DNA of 64,000 bases. It comes from JALZAQ01 sp038253885. GTDB taxonomy: Bacteria; Gemmatimonadota; Gemmatimonadetes; Gemmatimonadales; Gemmatimonadaceae. Position numbers and translations under genes: made by a program. Shown piece by piece: positions 53,033 to 60,653 of the stretch. The notes under the pieces were generated by a model. It made no database searches and was not told the DNA's origin. It saw only the letters and a program-made list of their open reading frames with translations. Numbering within the stretch: the first letter of the stretch is position 1; every line of letters begins with the position of its first letter. The stretch spans positions 1-64,000 of the forward strand of contig JBBSGP010000005.1 of assembly GCA_038253885.1 (NCBI GenBank), read 5' to 3'.

Positions 53033-54039
53033 GCCGACGGTGGGATGAATATGACGATGATCACCGTTCCTCCGACCGCTCCCTGCGTCGCGCTCTGCAC
53101 GGCATCCCCGCCCCGATTTCCTATGTGCCGGAGGCGGCCGGCGGGGCTGGGGTTGAGGGCGTCGATCACCCCGCGCAGCTCGCGCCCGCCCGACCGGCTC
53201 GCACGTGACATGCCGGCCGCGGCGAACGAGCCCCGAGGAGCGACGGAGCGCAGACTGGCCCGGTGCCGAGCGCCCAGCGCGAAGGAAGGATCCGCCGCGA
53301 CTGCGCTTCCATACTCCACCGCCGCCTGATCGAAGTGGCCAAGCGCTTCCTCTCGCACGCCGCGACTGAAGGCCAGAAAGGCCGTGAGATTCTTCGTCGG
53401 GCGCTGCTCCACCGCCGAGCGTTCGGCCGGCGTGAGGCTCACACCCAGGGCATCGAAGAGAGCGAGGGCGATCTGCTTCTCGGCCTCGAGCACGCCATCG
53501 AGCCCGTTGCTGCTGACGGAGGGTGAGCTCTCGATGGTGGCGCGCTCGACGTCGACGATCCTTTCCTCGATCCGGAGCACCGAGCCCGTGCTGAACACAC
53601 GCCCGTTGAGCAGGCGGCGCGCCGCGATGAGGCGGCCGACGCGAGGGGCTGTCGCGCTATCCACGCGCCCACTCGCGGCGAGTCCGAGCTCGCGCATGAG
53701 GGCGTCCACGCGAACGCGGTCCACGACCTGGAGCCGTGCGCTCCGGGCCAGGTCGGTGATCAGCAAGTCGGCGAGACCGTAACCGAGTGGCGCAAGCGTC
53801 GAGTCGGCCAGGTCGACCGCCAGCGGAGCGACGCCCACGGATGCGGCGGCCAGCGGACCGGGCGCCAACGCGCGCTCGTTGGCGACCGCTAGCCGGGCCG
53901 CTGAATCGGCCTCAGCCCTGGCGAGTGTGGCATGAGCGTTTTCTGGCGACAGGGCTTCTCCGGCGCCGGGGTGGGGAGCGCATCCCGCGGCATTGAGGGA
54001 CATCAGGAGTGCTGCGCCGAGTCGGGAGGTAGTGCTCAT
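53029..54039 (-). CDS. CsgG-like lipoprotein with TPR-like region
   Basis: 336 residues. The N-terminus (SRLGAALLMSLNAAGC) ends in a lipobox-like AAGC. A CsgG/TolB-type region follows: VGVAPLAVDLADSTLAPLG, YGLADLLITDLARSARLQVV, then VGRLIAARRLLNGRVF. A short TPR-like unit comes next (FLAFSRGVREEALGHFDQAA), then a Gly-rich tail that ends in a hydrophobic strand (GGTVIIVIFIPPSA). CsgG itself is an outer-membrane lipoprotein channel for curli. No curlin-like gene is nearby. It is the first gene of the minus-strand operon. Confidence 0.8.
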   Translation of the reverse strand: MSTTSRLGAALLMSLNAAGCAPHPGAGEALSPENAHATLARAEADSAARLAVANERALAPGPLAAASVGVAPLAVDLADSTLAPLGYGLADLLITDLARSARLQVVDRVRVDALMRELGLAASGRVDSATAPRVGRLIAARRLLNGRVFSTGSVLRIEERIVDVERATIESSPSVSSNGLDGVLEAEKQIALALFDALGVSLTPAERSAVEQRPTKNLTAFLAFSRGVREEALGHFDQAAVEYGSAVAADPSFALGARHRASLRSVAPRGSFAAAGMSRASRSGGRELRGVIDALNPSPAGRLRHIGNRGGDAVQSATQGAVGGTVIIVIFIPPSA

Positions 54040-54107
54040 CGAGGGCGGGTGGGGAGGACGTGGAGCGAGCTAGGGACGACCGAGATCACATTTCAATTTG
54101 CCAACAC

Positions 54108-54123
54108 GTTGTCAGGTTGTCAG
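54108..54123. repeat. perfect 8-bp tandem repeat in the rpmE promoter
   Basis: GTTGTCAG occurs twice without a gap. The second copy contains the -35 box TTGTCA, and the first offers an alternative one 8 bases upstream. Such an arrangement suits an operator for a dimeric repressor or a regulatory duplication. Confidence 0.7.
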
Positions 54124-54146
54124 ATAGAACCAGTTCGTGGTATATT
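54117..54146 (+). promoter_or_regulatory. strong sigma-70-type promoter of rpmE-prfA operon
   Basis: TTGTCA (54117-54122), an 18-base spacer and TATATT (54141-54146) lie in an unusually AT-rich patch. The transcript would start near 54153, about 36 bases before the rpmE GTG at 54189. It is the best promoter match I found in the window and drives a ribosomal protein gene, as expected. Confidence 0.7.
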
Positions 54147-54188
54147 TCCTGGCTTACTCAAGACGTGACCGACGACCCCGAGGCAACA

Positions 54189-54392
54189 GTGAAAAAGGAT
54201 ATTCATCCGCAGTACGCGAACGCCAACGTCCGGTGCGCGTGCGGAAATTCATTCCTGACCCGCTCCACGCAGCACGAGATCCACACCGATATCTGCTCCG
54301 TCTGCCACCCCTTCTTCACCGGCAAGCAGCGGCTGGTGGACACGGCGGGTCGTGTCGAGCGCTTCAAGCAGAAGTACGAGAAGAAGAGCTGA
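54189..54392 (+). CDS. rpmE: 50S ribosomal protein L31
   Basis: 67 residues from GTG 54189, giving the canonical start KKDIHPQYANANVRC. Four cysteines in CACGNSF and DICSVCHPFF make it the zinc-binding (C+) type. The C-terminal TGKQRLVDTAGRVERFKQKY is diagnostic. It is the first gene of the operon driven by the promoter at 54117-54146. Its stop TGA overlaps the apparent CTG start of prfA. Confidence 0.96.
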   Translation: MKKDIHPQYANANVRCACGNSFLTRSTQHEIHTDICSVCHPFFTGKQRLVDTAGRVERFKQKYEKKS

Positions 54393-55456
54393 GCCTCAGA
54401 GACCGACTGACTGAGGCGCTCGAGAGCGCGGAACAGATCGAGCGGGAGCTGTCGAGCGGGTCGGCCGTGCGTGATCCGGCGCGGCTTGCGGAGCTGGGCC
54501 GGGAACTCCGGCGCCTAGGGCCGGTACGCGACATGGCGTCCCGACTCCGGAGATCCGATGACGAGCTCGCGCAGGCGCGCGAGCTCGTCGGCGTTGATGA
54601 CCCGGAGATGGATGCAGAGGCGCGGGCCGAAGTCGAACGATTGACCACCGGGATCGCTCAGCTGGAGCGGGAGCTCATGCCCCAGCTCATCCCACACGAC
54701 CCGCTCGACGAGAAGAACGCCATCGTCGAGATCCGGGCAGGAACCGGCGGCGACGAGGCCGCTCTCTTCGCCGCCGACCTCTACCGCATGTACCGTCGCT
54801 ACCTGGAGCGAAAGCGGTGGAAGATCGAGATGATCTCGTACTCGGAAGGATCTCTGGGGGGAGTGAAGGACGTCGCCTTCAAGATCACTGGTGACCGGCC
54901 CTATGGACGGATGCGGTGGGAATCCGGAGTGCACCGCGTGCAGCGCGTCCCCGCGACCGAGAGCCAGGGGCGCATCCACACCTCGGCCGCTACCGTCGCG
55001 GTGCTGCCGGAAGCCGACCCGGTCGACGTGAAGATCGAGGAGAAGGATCTGCGAATCGACGTGTTTCGCTCGTCGGGCCCCGGGGGTCAGAGCGTGAACA
55101 CCACCGACTCGGCGGTGCGCATCACCCATCTACCGACCGGGTTGGTGGTAAGCCAGCAGGACCAGAAATCCCAGCTTCAGAACAAGCTCAAGGCGATGGA
55201 GGTGCTGCGCGCCCGCCTGCTGGACATGCGCGTGGCGGAGCAGGAGGCTGAGCGATCGCGCATGCGGAAGACGCAGGTCGGCACCGGAGATCGCTCGGCC
55301 AAGATCCGCACGTACAATTTTCCCCAGAGTCGGATCACGGATCATCGCATCGGCTACACCACCCATGAGCTCGAGCGCGTCCTCGATGGCGAGCTCGACA
55401 AATTGATGGACGAGCTTTCGATGGCGGACGTCCAGGAGCGGCTCGCGGGTGCATGA
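54389..55456 (+). CDS. prfA: peptide chain release factor 1, apparent CTG start
   Basis: 355 residues if translation begins at CTG 54389, matching the normal length of about 355-360. The stop-codon-reading PxT motif (PAT, 188-190, in RVPATESQGRIHTSA) and the peptidyl-release GGQ (232-234) are both intact; it ends peptides at UAG and UAA. CTG 54389 overlaps the rpmE stop as CTGA. No ATG, GTG or TTG lies in frame between there and GTG 54467, and that later start would remove 26 residues of the N-terminal helix. Function certain; start codon inferred from coupling and length. Confidence 0.94.
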   Translation: MSLRDRLTEALESAEQIERELSSGSAVRDPARLAELGRELRRLGPVRDMASRLRRSDDELAQARELVGVDDPEMDAEARAEVERLTTGIAQLERELMPQLIPHDPLDEKNAIVEIRAGTGGDEAALFAADLYRMYRRYLERKRWKIEMISYSEGSLGGVKDVAFKITGDRPYGRMRWESGVHRVQRVPATESQGRIHTSAATVAVLPEADPVDVKIEEKDLRIDVFRSSGPGGQSVNTTDSAVRITHLPTGLVVSQQDQKSQLQNKLKAMEVLRARLLDMRVAEQEAERSRMRKTQVGTGDRSAKIRTYNFPQSRITDHRIGYTTHELERVLDGELDKLMDELSMADVQERLAGA

Positions 55457-56357
55457 AGGCGCCGAGGCGCGCCGCGGCGCGCGTGCTCCGTCCCTGTTGC
55501 CGACGGTCGGGTCGCTGATCGCGGAGGTTGCCTCGACGCTGGAGGCGGGTGGAATACCGGAGTTCCGTCTGGAGGCGCGCGATCTCGTCGCGGCTCTGCT
55601 CGATCGGCCGCGGCTCTGGCCGTGGGCTCATCGAGAGGACGGCGTCGCGGAAGAGCTGTGCGCGATCGTGAGGAGCGCCGGACGGAAACGTGTCGCGGGC
55701 GCTCCTTTTGCCTACGCTGTCGGCCGCGCCGCCTTCCGCCACTTGACGCTCGACGTGGACGAGCGGGTGCTGATTCCCAGGCAGGAGACCGAGGAGCTGG
55801 TAGCGGCGGTGCTGGAGTGGTCCGTCCGCCCCGGGGGGGTGGCGGTCGACATCGGCACGGGGTCGGGCGCGATCGCGATCTCGCTCGCCCACGAGGGGGA
55901 GTTCAGCCGGGTGGTGGCAACCGATGTGAGCGCGGGGGCGCTTCTGGTCGCGGGCGCGAATGCCCGGCGAGCGGCCGAGAGGGGGTCGGCGCCCGTGGAG
56001 CTGAGGCACGGCTCGCTGCTTGCCCCGGTGAGCGAACTGCGAGCGAGAGTGATCGTCTCGAATCCTCCATACATAGCGTACGACGAGGCGGCCGCTCTGC
56101 CTTCCGACGTGCGTGACTGGGAGCCGGCGATCGCGCTCTTCAGCGGGGGGGAAGGGATGGCGTTCACGACCCGCCTCATAGCCGATGCGGGATCGCTGCT
56201 CGAGCCAGGGGGATTGCTCGCCGTGGAGGTGGACGCCCGGCGCGCCGGAATCGCGGCCGAGTTGGCGTTACGGGATGGACGGTATCGCGATGTGGGGATC
56301 CGCCTGGACCTCGCGGGACGCGAGCGGATATTGCTCGCCACACGGAAGGAGTCATGA
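55449..56357 (+). CDS. prmC: peptide chain release factor glutamine methyltransferase
   Basis: 302 residues. A helical N-terminal domain precedes the SAM-binding VDIGTGSGAIAISLA and the catalytic NPPY motif (205-208). PrmC N5-methylates the glutamine of the GGQ motif in release factors, and it sits directly after prfA with an 8-base overlap. GTG 55449 is the start. The gene ends in an ATGA overlap with the YlbF-like gene. Confidence 0.96.
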   Translation: MHEGAEARRGARAPSLLPTVGSLIAEVASTLEAGGIPEFRLEARDLVAALLDRPRLWPWAHREDGVAEELCAIVRSAGRKRVAGAPFAYAVGRAAFRHLTLDVDERVLIPRQETEELVAAVLEWSVRPGGVAVDIGTGSGAIAISLAHEGEFSRVVATDVSAGALLVAGANARRAAERGSAPVELRHGSLLAPVSELRARVIVSNPPYIAYDEAAALPSDVRDWEPAIALFSGGEGMAFTTRLIADAGSLLEPGGLLAVEVDARRAGIAAELALRDGRYRDVGIRLDLAGRERILLATRKES

Positions 56358-56713
56358 GCGCTCTGGAAGAGAAGGCCAAGGAGCTCGGCCGCATGATCGG
56401 TCAGAGCCCGGAGTACGGCGCCGTGAAGCGCGCCAACGACGCGATGAACGCCGACCGCAGCGCGGTGGCTCTGCTCAGGCAGATGGAGCAGCTCCGGCTG
56501 GACGCTCAGCGCATGATCGAGCGCGGCGAGCAGCCTACCGCGGAGATGGAGCAGCAGCTGGACCAGTACCTCTCGCAGGTCCAGACGAACTCGCTCTACC
56601 AAGGTGTCGCGGTGGCACAGGAAAATTTCGACAAGATCATGATGCGCGTGAACGATTGGATTCTCGACGGGATCCGGAAGGGCGCAGCCAGCCCGATCAT
56701 CACTCTCGGCTGA
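56354..56713 (+). CDS. YlbF/YmcA family protein
   Basis: 119 residues, almost all helical: LEEKAKELGRMIGQSPEY, RANDAMNADRSAVALLRQME, then LYQGVAVAQENFDKIM near the end. This is the Com_YlbF family. In Bacillus, YlbF, YmcA and YaaT form a complex that affects RNase Y-dependent mRNA maturation, competence and biofilm genes. No other subunit is in the window. It lies between prmC (4-nt overlap) and tmk. Confidence 0.85.
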   Translation: MSALEEKAKELGRMIGQSPEYGAVKRANDAMNADRSAVALLRQMEQLRLDAQRMIERGEQPTAEMEQQLDQYLSQVQTNSLYQGVAVAQENFDKIMMRVNDWILDGIRKGAASPIITLG

Positions 56714-56715
56714 AC

Positions 56716-57399
56716 GTGGCTGACGGGGGGGGGCTGCTGGTCGTCCTCGAGGGTGCGGAGGGTGTAGGCAAGAGCACTCAGATCCGCCGACTGGCCGAGT
56801 GGCTGGAGCAACGGGAGGTGGCTGCGGTGGTGGTGCGGGAGCCCGGTGGCTCGCCGCTCGGGGAGCACATTCGGGCACTCCTGCTCGATTCTGTCGGCGA
56901 CATGCCACCCGCAGCCGAGGCGCTGCTCTTCATGGCGTCGCGAGCGGATCTCATGGCGAGGGTGATCGAGCCGGCTCTGGCAGAAGGGCGGATCGTATTG
57001 GCGGACCGCTTCTTTCTTTCGACCTACGCATACCAAGTGGAAGCGCGCGGGCTCCCGCTCGCCGAGGTGAAGGCCGCCAACGCGCTCGCCACTGGCCATC
57101 GGCGCCCGGACCTGACCTTGCTGCTCTCGCTACCCGACGCCGAGCGGCGCTCTCGGGCGGCGCGGCGTGGCACGCCGGACAGGATCGAGCGCGCCGGCGA
57201 CGCCTTTCACGAGATGGTGGCCACGGCTTTCGACTCTTTTCTCGACCCCATCTGGCTGAGGGCGCATGCCGAGTGCGGACCGGTGGCGCGGATCGATGCC
57301 GCGGGATCTGCGGGAGAAGTGCAGGAACGAATCGTGACGGTGCTGCGAAGCCGGTGGCCGGATCGATTCGCGGCGGCGCGGTCTTCCGGTACACGCTGA
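56716..57399 (+). CDS. tmk: thymidylate kinase
   Basis: 227 residues. The P-loop GAEGVGKST (13-21), the DRF-type motif LADRFFLSTYAYQ and the dTMP-binding REPGGSPLGEHIR are present. It phosphorylates dTMP to dTDP for DNA synthesis. GTG 56716 follows the YlbF-like stop by two bases. Length and motif order are normal for bacterial Tmk. Confidence 0.96.
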   Translation: MADGGGLLVVLEGAEGVGKSTQIRRLAEWLEQREVAAVVVREPGGSPLGEHIRALLLDSVGDMPPAAEALLFMASRADLMARVIEPALAEGRIVLADRFFLSTYAYQVEARGLPLAEVKAANALATGHRRPDLTLLLSLPDAERRSRAARRGTPDRIERAGDAFHEMVATAFDSFLDPIWLRAHAECGPVARIDAAGSAGEVQERIVTVLRSRWPDRFAAARSSGTR

Positions 57400-57411
57400 A
57401 AGGGGAGGACG

Positions 57412-59067
57412 GTGAGAAGATCGAGAGCGATCGTCGTGATGGCTGTGCTCGCGGCGACGTTGGTGTCTGGCGGATGGCTGCTCGAGCGCGGACTCGGCAC
57501 GCGGCGAAGCGCGGGCACTGCCCGCCTGTTCGACGCCGTGTTGGCTCACGTCGCGCAGCAGTTCGTGGACTCGATCCCGCCGGACTCGCTGTACGCCCGC
57601 GCCGCCGTCGGGCTGATCGCCGAGCTGCGCGATCCCCACTCCGCATATCTGGGGGCGGACCGGCTGGCCCGGCTCACCGAGCGCACCACCGGCGGATATG
57701 TGGGACTCGGTGTTCAGATCGACGTGACTGGGGAGGGGATCGTGGTCGTCGAGACCATGCCAGGATCGCCGGCCGAGCATGCCGGACTGCAATCGGGTGA
57801 CCGGATCGTGCGAATCGGTGCCCACGCGACATCGGGATGGACGCCAGAGGAGGCCCGACGGGCCATGCGGGGTCGCCCCGGGAGCGTGGTGTCGGTCCTG
57901 GTTGTGCGCGTCGGCGTGGCGGCCCCTCTCGCGATGTCAGTGGCGCGCGCGGATATCCACGTTCACTCGGTGCGCTTCGCGAGCATGGTCGCGCCGGATG
58001 TCGGATACGTGGACGTTGCGATCTTCAGCGATTCGACAGCGGACGAGCTGGCGGCGGCCATCGAGCAGCTGCGCCGTGACGCACCGGGAATGCATACGCT
58101 GCTGCTCGACCTTCGAAACAATCCCGGAGGGGTTCTCGAGCAGGGTGTGCAGGTGAGCGACCTCTTTCTCGACCCGCCACAGTCCATCGTGACGATGCGG
58201 GGCCGGGATACCGCGGCGACTCATCGGTACATTGACGAGGCCAGGCAGCGCTGGCCCGATCTGGGGATCATCGCCCTGGTGAACGGCATGACGGCGAGCG
58301 CGAGCGAGATCGTCGCCGGGGCGCTTCAGGACCACGACCGGGGTGTGATCCTGGGGACACCGACGTACGGCAAGGGAAGCGCGCAGACGCTCTTTGAGCG
58401 TGACGAGCGGGGAATCGAGCTCGCGGGCGGAGGAGCGGTGAAGCTCACCACAGCGCGATGGTTCACTCCGTCGGGACGGTCCATCTCGATCATCCGGGAG
58501 CGCCGCCCCGACGAGGACGACGCCGACGGTCCTGCGCCGGACGCCGGCGCCGCCCTTCGGGCGCGTCCCACCTATCGGACGGACGCCGGCAGAACGGTTT
58601 TCGGGGGCGGCGGAATCGGACCCGACGCGATCGTGAGCGAGGATTCATCGCGCGACCCGCGGGCGTTGCAGCATCGGCTCGGCGCGGACGTCCCGCGTTT
58701 TCGGGATGCTCTCACCGAAGTGGGCATCGCATACAAGGGAGCGCACGCGAGGGGAAGCGCGTTGCGATCCGACTTCACCGTCTCGCGAGCGATGCGGGAG
58801 GCGCTGTGGCAGAGCCTGGAGAGGCGCCATGCCTTGCTCTCCCGCCCGGCGTTCGACTCCGCGGATATGGCTATCTCGCGCCAGCTCGGCTACGAGATCG
58901 CTCGCTATGCGATCGGACCCGAGGCGGAGATCAGGCGCCGCATCAGCGACGACAACGTCATCGCTTCGGCGACGCAGCTCGCTTCCGGGTCATCCAGCCC
59001 GGCCGAGCTTCTTCGGCGAGCATCGGAGCGCGGCACGCGCCGCGACTCTTCGTCGGCGCGCCGGTGA
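57412..59067 (+). CDS. S41 family carboxy-terminal processing peptidase
   Basis: 551 residues. A signal anchor (AIVVMAVLAATLVSGGWLL) is followed by a PDZ domain (about 93-180, GGYVGLGVQIDVTGEGIVVV) and the S41 core. LRNNPGGVLEQGV, the Ser box NGMTASASEIVAGAL (nucleophile S296 or S298) and K321 in TYGKGSAQ form the Ser-Lys dyad site. It degrades or trims proteins at their C-termini in the periplasm. A C-terminal region of about 200 residues extends past the core. GTG 57412 is 12 bases after tmk. The stop overlaps the next gene. Confidence 0.93.
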   Translation: MRRSRAIVVMAVLAATLVSGGWLLERGLGTRRSAGTARLFDAVLAHVAQQFVDSIPPDSLYARAAVGLIAELRDPHSAYLGADRLARLTERTTGGYVGLGVQIDVTGEGIVVVETMPGSPAEHAGLQSGDRIVRIGAHATSGWTPEEARRAMRGRPGSVVSVLVVRVGVAAPLAMSVARADIHVHSVRFASMVAPDVGYVDVAIFSDSTADELAAAIEQLRRDAPGMHTLLLDLRNNPGGVLEQGVQVSDLFLDPPQSIVTMRGRDTAATHRYIDEARQRWPDLGIIALVNGMTASASEIVAGALQDHDRGVILGTPTYGKGSAQTLFERDERGIELAGGGAVKLTTARWFTPSGRSISIIRERRPDEDDADGPAPDAGAALRARPTYRTDAGRTVFGGGGIGPDAIVSEDSSRDPRALQHRLGADVPRFRDALTEVGIAYKGAHARGSALRSDFTVSRAMREALWQSLERRHALLSRPAFDSADMAISRQLGYEIARYAIGPEAEIRRRISDDNVIASATQLASGSSSPAELLRRASERGTRRDSSSARR

Positions 59068-59897
59068 GTGACCGCGTCTTCATCGTCGGAGCGGGCCGCG
59101 CCGGACTCGGGTTGGCGCGGGCGCTTCGCGCTGTCGGACTGGACATCACTGGAGTGCACGGCCGACGGCAGGGGATCGAAGGGGTGACGTGGGGCGCGCT
59201 CCCCGTCACCCTCGGCGAGGCCGGCGTGATTCTCGTCACGGTTCGCGATGCCCAGATCGATGATGCGCTGCGTGAGCTGGCGTCCGCTCGCCTCGCTGGT
59301 GGCGCGGTGATCCTGCACGCCAGCGGGAGCGCCGAGCCTTCGGCTCTCGGTGCCCTCCGCCGGCTCGGGCATCCGTCGGGGACCTTTCATCCGCTGGTGC
59401 CGCTCTCCGATCCGGCGCGAGCGCCCGCCTTGCTGCGGGGAGCCTGGATCGGCGTGGATGGTGACGAGGCCGCGTGCGCCGCTGCCCGGCGACTGGCGGC
59501 GCTGCTCGGCGCACACACGCTCGAGATTCCGGCGGGAGAGAAGGCGCGGTACCACGCCGCCGCTGTGATCGCGTCCAATTTTCCGGCCGTGATGCTCAGC
59601 GCGGCGGAGCGAGTTCTCGTCGCAGCTGGGATCAGGCCGGACGCGGCGGCAGCCGCCATTCGCCCGCTCTTCATGGCGGCAGCGGACAACCTCCGCCATC
59701 AAAGCGGTGCGGCCTCCCTCACCGGCCCGATCGTGCGCGGTGACGCAGCGACGGTCCGTGCGCACCTGACAGCACTCGCCGGCGACGCCGACGCTCTGGC
59801 GATTTACCGTGCGCTCTCGCGTGCGGCGCTTCCGCTGGCGCGGGAGACCGGAACCGACCCGCGCGCTCTCGCCGACATCGATCGCGCTCTCGACTGA
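59064..59897 (+). CDS. DUF2520 / Rossmann-like NADP-binding oxidoreductase
   Basis: 277 residues. An N-terminal dinucleotide fold (VFIVGAGRAGLGLARALRA) and a helical C-terminal domain containing HPLVPLSDP and KARYHAAAVIASNFP match the Rossmann-like/DUF2520 pair, which is related to pyrroline-5-carboxylate and F420-dependent reductases. The true substrate is unknown. GTG 59064 overlaps the protease stop as GTGA. It is the last gene of the rpmE-led plus-strand run and converges on lolA. Confidence 0.86.
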   Translation: MSDRVFIVGAGRAGLGLARALRAVGLDITGVHGRRQGIEGVTWGALPVTLGEAGVILVTVRDAQIDDALRELASARLAGGAVILHASGSAEPSALGALRRLGHPSGTFHPLVPLSDPARAPALLRGAWIGVDGDEAACAAARRLAALLGAHTLEIPAGEKARYHAAAVIASNFPAVMLSAAERVLVAAGIRPDAAAAAIRPLFMAAADNLRHQSGAASLTGPIVRGDAATVRAHLTALAGDADALAIYRALSRAALPLARETGTDPRALADIDRALD

Positions 59898-59902
59898 CCA
59901 GC

Positions 59903-59927
59903 GACGGGCGGCGGCCAGAAACCCGTC
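59903..59927. terminator. possible hairpin between convergent DUF2520 and lolA genes
   Basis: GACGGG (59903-59908) and CCCGTC (59922-59927) form a 6-pair stem with a 13-base loop, just after the DUF2520 stop and touching the lolA stop codon. There is no T-run on either side, so a terminator role is weakly supported. Confidence 0.3.
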
Positions 59928-60600
59928 ACGGCGTTGTACCGGGCTCGACCACGCGGACGCCCGGAGGAGGGGTGAAGCGGAAGGCATCCCTCGGAACCGC
60001 GACGTTCGTCGCGAGTCGGGTGATGAGAATGTGCCGCGTGACTCCATTCGCATCAGTGGTCTCGAATTGGCGCGCGAGCGCATCGTCGTCGTCCACCCAG
60101 ACGGTCGCTCTGGCGATCGAGCCTCCGGTCTGCCGGGGGGTCAGCCTGACGGCGTGCGTGGCGTGCCCCTCGACGTCCGCCGTTCCGGCGGACGTGAGCG
60201 TGTATCGGTCCTTCGGATGGCGTATGAGCTCGGCGATCATGTCGAACGCCCCGGCCGCGCCTTCGCCCGCGCTCATGCGGATGACCTGGCCCGGATTCGT
60301 GCTGGGCAGGTAGATCCAGAGCGTCTTTCCATCGGCAACGATCCGGTCGCCAGCGGGGCGCGTGAAGGTCACGGAGATCCGTCGCGGGGGTCGCTGCACG
60401 ACCTCGCCCGCCGAGGACGCCGAGCTGCCAGTGAGCGGATTGGTGATCGTCTGCGTGAACGATGCTCTCACGCTCCGGATCGCGGTGTAGGCTTTCGATG
60501 CTCGCGCCAGAGTCGTCTCGGGCGATTGCGCCGGTGACGGCGTCGTCGTCCCGAGCGCCCCTCCTGTCAGCATGAGCGCGATGATCGCGTTCCGCATCAT
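59926..60600 (-). CDS. lolA: outer-membrane lipoprotein carrier protein LolA
   Basis: 224 residues. A signal peptide (NAIIALMLTGGALGTTTPSPAQ) precedes the LolA fold: ARASKAYTAIRSVRASFTQT, RPPRRISVTFTRPAGDRIVADGK (given from residue about 73), LWIYLPSTNPGQV and the C-terminal LITRLATNVAVPRDAF. Confidence 0.9.
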   Translation of the reverse strand: MMRNAIIALMLTGGALGTTTPSPAQSPETTLARASKAYTAIRSVRASFTQTITNPLTGSSASSAGEVVQRPPRRISVTFTRPAGDRIVADGKTLWIYLPSTNPGQVIRMSAGEGAAGAFDMIAELIRHPKDRYTLTSAGTADVEGHATHAVRLTPRQTGGSIARATVWVDDDDALARQFETTDANGVTRHILITRLATNVAVPRDAFRFTPPPGVRVVEPGTTP

Positions 60601-60623
60601 CGGTATTCCTTGTGGCGATTGAG

Positions 60624-60646
60624 GGAGCCGACGGGCTGCCGGCTCC
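60624..60646. repeat. inverted repeat in the aroF-lolA spacer
   Basis: GGAGCCG (60624-60630) and CGGCTCC (60640-60646) are perfect complements around a 9-base loop. The hairpin lies in the only spacer between the DAHP synthase and lolA genes on the minus strand. No T-run follows, so it is more likely an mRNA processing or stability stem than a terminator. Confidence 0.5.
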
Positions 60647-60653
60647 GGGAGTT

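Noticed and set aside
51968..53329. 451-codon plus-strand frame opposite the barrel and CsgG-like genes
   Set aside because: No signal, fold or motif; it crosses the junction of two minus-strand genes.
54075..54090. Possible Crp-type site (TCACA half-site) between the divergent operons
   Set aside because: Only the TCACA half matches well; the other half has too many mismatches to claim autoregulation by the Crp-like protein.
54067..54098. Minus-strand promoter TTGAAA-18-TAGCTC for the CsgG operon
   Set aside because: The -35 is good but the -10 is poor; position is plausible, support too weak to annotate.
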